Positions 60,172 through 64,000 of a stretch of DNA of 64,000 nt are shown here, piece after piece (the first letter of the stretch is position 1; every line of letters begins with the position of its first letter). The DNA is taken from assembly GCF_001610835.1 (NCBI RefSeq), contig NZ_CP011270.1:4110001-4174000 (forward strand), given 5' to 3'. The stretch comes from Planctomyces sp. SH-PL14. GTDB taxonomy: Bacteria > Planctomycetota > Planctomycetia > Planctomycetales > Planctomycetaceae. The notes under the pieces are model-generated. The model made no database searches and was not told the DNA's origin. It worked only from the letters and a program-made list of their open reading frames with translations. The translations under genes were made by a program, and so were the position numbers.

Positions 60172-61922
60172 ATACCACCTCGTGGATGGAAATCGTCGCC
60201 TTCGTCGCCGCCCTCGTCCTACTGACGAAGCCGCTCGGCCACTTCATGGCCCTCGTCTATCAGGGAAGGCCCTGCGGCCTCGACAAGGTCCTGGGCCCCA
60301 TCGAACGGCTCCTGTACCGCCTGTGCGGAATCGACCCGAAAGAAGAAATGGGCTGGAAGCCGTACGCCTTCGCGGCCCTCACGTTCAGCTTCGTCAGCAC
60401 GCTGGCGGTCTACTTCCTCCAGCGGTTCCAGGCCTTCCTGCCGCTGAACCCGCAGGGGCTCGCGGCCCCGACGCCGGACCTGGCCTTCAACACCGCGACC
60501 AGCTTCGCAACGAACACGAACTGGCAGGCCTACAGCGGTGAATCGACGCTCAGCTACCTCACGCAGATGCTGGGGCTCAACGTCCAGAACTTCGTCTCGG
60601 CCGCGGCCGGGATGGCGGTCCTGGTCGCACTGATCCGCGGACTGACCCGCCGCAACGCGGAGACGATCGGCAACTTCTGGGTCGACCTGACTCGCAGCAC
60701 GCTCTACATCCTCGTCCCGCTGTCGTTCGTCCTCGCGGTGGCGCTCGTCTCACAGGGCGTGGTCCAGTCCTTCTCGCCGGTCCGCGAGGTCGCGCTCGTC
60801 GAGAGCGTGCAGGATGCCGAAGGCAAGGAGGTCACGACCCAGAGCCTCCCGCTCGGACCGGCCGCGTCGCAAATCGCGATCAAGCAGCTCGGCACCAACG
60901 GCGGCGGGTTCTTCGGCGTCAACTCGGCCCACCCGTTTGAGAACTCGACCCCGCTCAGCAACTTCCTGCAGGTCCTGGCGATCCTGATCCTCCCCGCCGC
61001 TCTGTGCTACACGTTCGGCGAGATGGTCGGCGACACGCGGCAGGGCTGGGCTCTCTTCTCGGCGATGCTGCTGATCTTCGTTCCGTTCCTCCTCGTGTGC
61101 GTCTTCTCCGAAGCAGCCGGCAATCCCCGGATCGCCGCGCTCGGCGTCGACCAGACCTCTTCTGCCCTCCAGTGCGGAGGGAACATGGAAGGGAAGGAAG
61201 CCCGCTTCGGGATCGGCCCGTCAGCCCTGTGGGCGACGGTCACCACAGCCGCCTCGAACGGGAGCGTCAACGCGATGCACGACTCGTTTACGCCGCTCGG
61301 GGGACTCGTCCCGATGCTCCTGATGCAGCTCGGCGAAGTCGTGTACGGCGGAGCGGGAAGCGGACTGTACGGGATGCTGATGTTCGCCCTCGTGGCGGTC
61401 TTCGTCGCCGGCCTGATGGTCGGCCGAACGCCGGAGTACCTCGGTAAGAAGATCGAGGCCTACGAGATGAAGATGGCCTCGCTCGTGATCCTGTTCCCCT
61501 GCCTCGTGGTCCTGGTCGGGACCGCCGTCGCGGTCGTCCTGCCGGCGGGGACAGCAACGATCGCCAACCCCGGCCCGCACGGCTTCAGCGAAGTCCTGTA
61601 CGCCTTCTCGTCCGCCGGAAACAACAACGGCAGCGCGTTCGGCGGCCTGGGGGTCAACAACCCCTTCTACAACGTCATGCTTGCCTTCGCGATGCTCATC
61701 TCCCGCTTCTGGCTGATGGTCCCGGCCCTGGCGATCGCCGGATCGCTCGCCCGCAAGAAACTCACCCCCGCCGGCTCCGGAACGCTCCCGACCCACACGC
61801 CGCTGTTCGTCGTGATGCTGGCGGGGATCGTCCTCCTCGTCGGCGCCCTGACCTTCGTTCCAGCCCTCGCCCTGGGCCCCGTCGTGGAGCATCTCCAGAT
61901 GGTGCAGGGAGCGGGAGTCTAG
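60168..61922 (+). CDS. kdpA: K+-transporting ATPase subunit KdpA
   Basis: A 584-residue potassium-channel-like subunit from GTG 60168. Selectivity-filter-type segments are visible: NTATSFATNTNWQAYSGEST, KQLGTNGGGFFGVNSAHPFEN, GSVNAMHDSFTPLGGLVPML and SSAGNNNGSAFGGL, the four KdpA pore loops, among about ten helices. KdpA binds and conducts K+ while KdpB hydrolyses ATP. Translationally coupled to kdpF. Induction by K+ limitation is general for kdp; no kdpDE is within the window. Confidence 0.97.
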   Translation: MNTTSWMEIVAFVAALVLLTKPLGHFMALVYQGRPCGLDKVLGPIERLLYRLCGIDPKEEMGWKPYAFAALTFSFVSTLAVYFLQRFQAFLPLNPQGLAAPTPDLAFNTATSFATNTNWQAYSGESTLSYLTQMLGLNVQNFVSAAAGMAVLVALIRGLTRRNAETIGNFWVDLTRSTLYILVPLSFVLAVALVSQGVVQSFSPVREVALVESVQDAEGKEVTTQSLPLGPAASQIAIKQLGTNGGGFFGVNSAHPFENSTPLSNFLQVLAILILPAALCYTFGEMVGDTRQGWALFSAMLLIFVPFLLVCVFSEAAGNPRIAALGVDQTSSALQCGGNMEGKEARFGIGPSALWATVTTAASNGSVNAMHDSFTPLGGLVPMLLMQLGEVVYGGAGSGLYGMLMFALVAVFVAGLMVGRTPEYLGKKIEAYEMKMASLVILFPCLVVLVGTAVAVVLPAGTATIANPGPHGFSEVLYAFSSAGNNNGSAFGGLGVNNPFYNVMLAFAMLISRFWLMVPALAIAGSLARKKLTPAGSGTLPTHTPLFVVMLAGIVLLVGALTFVPALALGPVVEHLQMVQGAGV

Positions 61923-62036
61923 GGACGAGCGTCTAGGGACTAGGGACCAGAGCGCTTCTCGGAATCGCGCGACAGGCAGTACCCCGAGGGTGCGGCCTCC
62001 CTCTGACTGAAAACTGATCACTGACGACTGAAAACT
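61917..62036. repeat. Short-phrase repeats in the kdpA-kdpB spacer
   Basis: GTCTAGGGAC occurs at 61917-61926 and 61931-61940 with a partial third (TAGGGAC, 61941-61947); GACTGAAAACT occurs at 62005-62015 and 62026-62036. They fill a 128-base spacer between kdpA and kdpB, which normally lie only a few bases apart. Confidence 0.65.
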
Positions 62037-62050
62037 CACTCCTTCCAATC

Positions 62051-64000
62051 ATGTCCACTCGAAAGAATCGTCCGCTGTTCGACCCGCCGATTGTCCGGCG
62101 GGCGCTTTGGGAATCGCTGCTGAAGCTCAACCCCCGGCATCAGCTCCGCAACCCGGTGATGTTCACCGTCCTCGTGGGGAGCGTCCTGACGACCGGCCTG
62201 TACGTGCAGGCCGTGGTCACACCCTCTTCCGCCGGCAACGACTCCCCCGGGTTCATCCTGGGTGTGTCGCTCTGGCTGTGGTTCACGGTCCTCTTCGCCA
62301 ACTTCGCCGAGGCGATGGCCGAAGGCCGCGGCAAGGCCCAGGCGGACAACCTCCGCTCAGCCCGCCGGGACGTCATGGCCAAGAAGCTGAAGGAGCCGCG
62401 GCGCGATGCCCCGCACTCCGCCACCAGCGCTCCGGACCTCCGCAAGGGGGATGTGGTCCTGGTCGAGGCAGGGGACTTCATCCCCGCCGACGGCGAGGTT
62501 CTCGAAGGGATCGCCTCGGTCAACGAGAGCGCCATCACGGGCGAGAGCGCCCCGGTGATCCGCGAGAGCGGCGGCGACCGGAGCAGCGTGACCGGAGGGA
62601 CGCAGGTCCTCTCCGATTGGCTGATCGTCCGCATCTCCGCCAACCCGGGCGAGACCTTCCTCGACCGGATGATCTCGCTCGTCGAAGGGGCCAAGCGGCA
62701 GAAGACCCCCAACGAGATCGCCCTCGACATCCTGCTGGCCGCGATGACGATCGTCTTCCTGCTGGCGTGTGCCACGCTCGTCCCGTTCTCGATCTACAGC
62801 GTCGCCGCCGCCGGCCAGGGACTGCCGATCAGCATCACGGTCGTGGTCGCTCTCCTGGTCTGCCTCATCCCGACGACCATTGGCGGCCTCCTCTCGGCGA
62901 TCGGGATCGCCGGGATGGACCGGATGATCCAGGCAAACGTCATCGCCATGTCGGGCCGCGCCGTCGAGGCGGCGGGTGACGTCGACGTCCTGCTCCTCGA
63001 CAAGACCGGGACGATCACGCTCGGCAACCGCCAGGCGGTCGAGTTCATCGCCACCGACGGCATGACGGTCGCGCAGCTGGCCGACGCCGCGCAACTCTCG
63101 TCGCTGGCGGACGAGACTCCCGAAGGCCGGAGCATCGTGGTCCTGGCGAAAGAGAAGTACGGCCTCCGCGGCCGCGAGCTCAACGACCACAACGCGATCT
63201 TCATTCCGTTCATGGCGCAGACCCGCATGAGTGGGGTGGACTTCGATGGCCGGCAGATCCGCAAAGGGTCCGCCGACGCCATCGAAGCCCATGTCACGCA
63301 GCGGGGCGGGACCTATCCCAAGATTCTGCGGGACCACGTGGAAGCGATCTCCAGGAAGGGAGGAACTCCCCTCGTCGTCGCCGAAGGGAACCGCCCGCTG
63401 GGAGTCATCTACCTCAAGGACATCGTGAAGGGAGGCATGAAGGAGCGGTTCGGTCAGCTCCGGACGATGGGGATTAAGACCGTGATGATCACGGGGGACA
63501 ATCCCCTCACCGCCGCGGCGATCGCCGCCGAGGCGGGAGTCGACGACTACCTCGCCCAGGCGACCCCCGAGGCAAAGCTGAAGCTGATCCGCGAGTACCA
63601 GACTGGCGGCCGGCTCGTCGCCATGACCGGCGACGGAACCAACGACTCCCCGGCGCTCGCCCAGGCCGACGTCGCGGTCGCGATGAACAGCGGGACGCAG
63701 GCGGCCAAGGAGGCGGGGAACATGGTCGACCTCGACTCGAACCCGACGAAGCTGATCGAGATCGTCGAGATCGGCAAGCAGCTCCTGATGACCCGCGGGG
63801 CGCTGACGACGTTCAGCATCGCCAACGACGTCGCGAAGTACTTCGCGATCATCCCGGCGGCGTTCGCCACGACCTACCCGGTCCTGACGACGCTGAACGT
63901 GATGGGCCTCGCCACGCCCGCGAGCGCGATCCTCTCGGCGGTGATTTTCAACGCCCTGGTCATCATCTGCCTGATTCCGCTGGCCCTCCGCGGCGTGAAG
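62051..64000 (+). CDS. kdpB: K+-transporting P-type ATPase subunit KdpB, C-terminus cut by window edge
   Basis: 650 residues of the catalytic P-type ATPase subunit from the ATG at 62051; about 35-40 C-terminal residues are outside. Visible: TGES actuator motif within [12 protein letters not shown], phosphorylated Asp317 in [32 protein letters not shown] in the membrane domain, [20 protein letters not shown] and the hinge [24 protein letters not shown] hydrolysis here drives K+ uptake through KdpA. kdpC is expected just beyond the edge. Confidence 0.97.
   Translation, partial: MSTRKNRPLFDPPIVRRALWESLLKLNPRHQLRNPVMFTVLVGSVLTTGLYVQAVVTPSSAGNDSPGFILGVSLWLWFTVLFANFAEAMAEGRGKAQADNLRSARRDVMAKKLKEPRRDAPHSATSAPDLRKGDVVLVEAGDFIPADGEVLEGIASVNESAITGESAPVIRESGGDRSSVTGGTQVLSDWLIVRISANPGETFLDRMISLVEGAKRQKTPNEIALDILLAAMTIVFLLACATLVPFSIYSVAAAGQGLPISITVVVALLVCLIPTTIGGLLSAIGIAGMDRMIQANVIAMSGRAVEAAGDVDVLLLDKTGTITLGNRQAVEFIATDGMTVAQLADAAQLSSLADETPEGRSIVVLAKEKYGLRGRELNDHNAIFIPFMAQTRMSGVDFDGRQIRKGSADAIEAHVTQRGGTYPKILRDHVEAISRKGGTPLVVAEGNRPLGVIYLKDIVKGGMKERFGQLRTMGIKTVMITGDNPLTAAAIAAEAGVDDYLAQATPEAKLKLIREYQTGGRLVAMTGDGTNDSPALAQADVAVAMNSGTQAAKEAGNMVDLDSNPTKLIEIVEIGKQLLMTRGALTTFSIANDVAKYFAIIPAAFATTYPVLTTLNVMGLATPASAILSAVIFNALVIICLIPLALRGVK

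Noticed and set aside
1-64000. CRISPR arrays, tRNA or rRNA genes, prophage and complete insertion sequences
   Set aside because: No regularly spaced direct repeats with unique spacers, no tRNA-like cloverleaf, no rRNA sequence and no transposase or integrase frame were seen. The R1-R9 copies are too far apart and too long to be an array.

Overview
The window is GC-rich bacterial chromosome, almost certainly from a planctomycete. The evidence is the mix of families: two DUF1559 pseudopilin-like proteins, two DUF1501 Tat-exported proteins, a 1106-residue planctomycete cytochrome C protein (DUF1549/DUF1553), a CRTAC1/UnbV FG-GAP protein, a serine/threonine kinase with the N-terminal extension typical of the phylum, a 1499-residue exported WD40 protein and menaquinone synthesis by the futalosine route (mqnA). 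I see no rRNA, tRNA, CRISPR array, phage or integrase.

Layout. 0-5.8 kb: a Dph6-like PP-loop protein (cut by the edge) coupled to a cobalamin-binding protein, a DUF6580 membrane protein, an exported serine beta-lactamase-fold hydrolase and a DUF885 protease-like protein. 6-10 kb: an HTTM membrane protein with its small partner, then a Ser/Thr kinase. 10-18 kb: a Tat-exported alpha/beta hydrolase, a DUF1501 protein, a membrane-protein gene broken by two compensating frameshifts, a CPBP protease and transketolase. 18-21.5 kb: mqnA divergent from eboE, then a coiled-coil protein. 21.5-29.4 kb: a six-gene minus-strand operon, prpB-prpC-prpD followed by an acyl-CoA carboxyltransferase, an AtuA-like DUF1446 protein and a crotonase. 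29.8-40.3 kb: PSD1/cytochrome protein, giant WD40 protein, SulP transporter, OsmC protein. 40.6-50 kb: TRIC channel divergent from an M60-type metalloprotease, two related small lipoproteins flanking a DUF1559 gene, a DUF1501 protein and a GNAT acetyltransferase. 50-59.5 kb: a two-component system, a lipoprotein and DUF1559 pair, a CRTAC1 protein, an MnmE-related GTPase and a DUF721 protein. 60-64 kb: the start of a kdp potassium-pump operon (two tiny membrane proteins, kdpA, kdpB cut by the edge).

The most striking non-coding content is a family of nine copies of a highly structured intergenic element of about 310-345 bp (R1-R9; R1 is truncated). It makes up over 4 percent of the window and occurs in both orientations. 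At least one end nearly always lies within a few to about 15 bases of a stop codon. Each copy has two CAAGGGGGC-type hairpins flanked by GCCGGAGGC boxes in inverted arrangement. Three copies carry the same 14-16 base A/T-rich cassette in a hairpin loop, in both orientations. One copy appears to provide the only start codons for the DUF721 gene. I do not recognise it as a named family.
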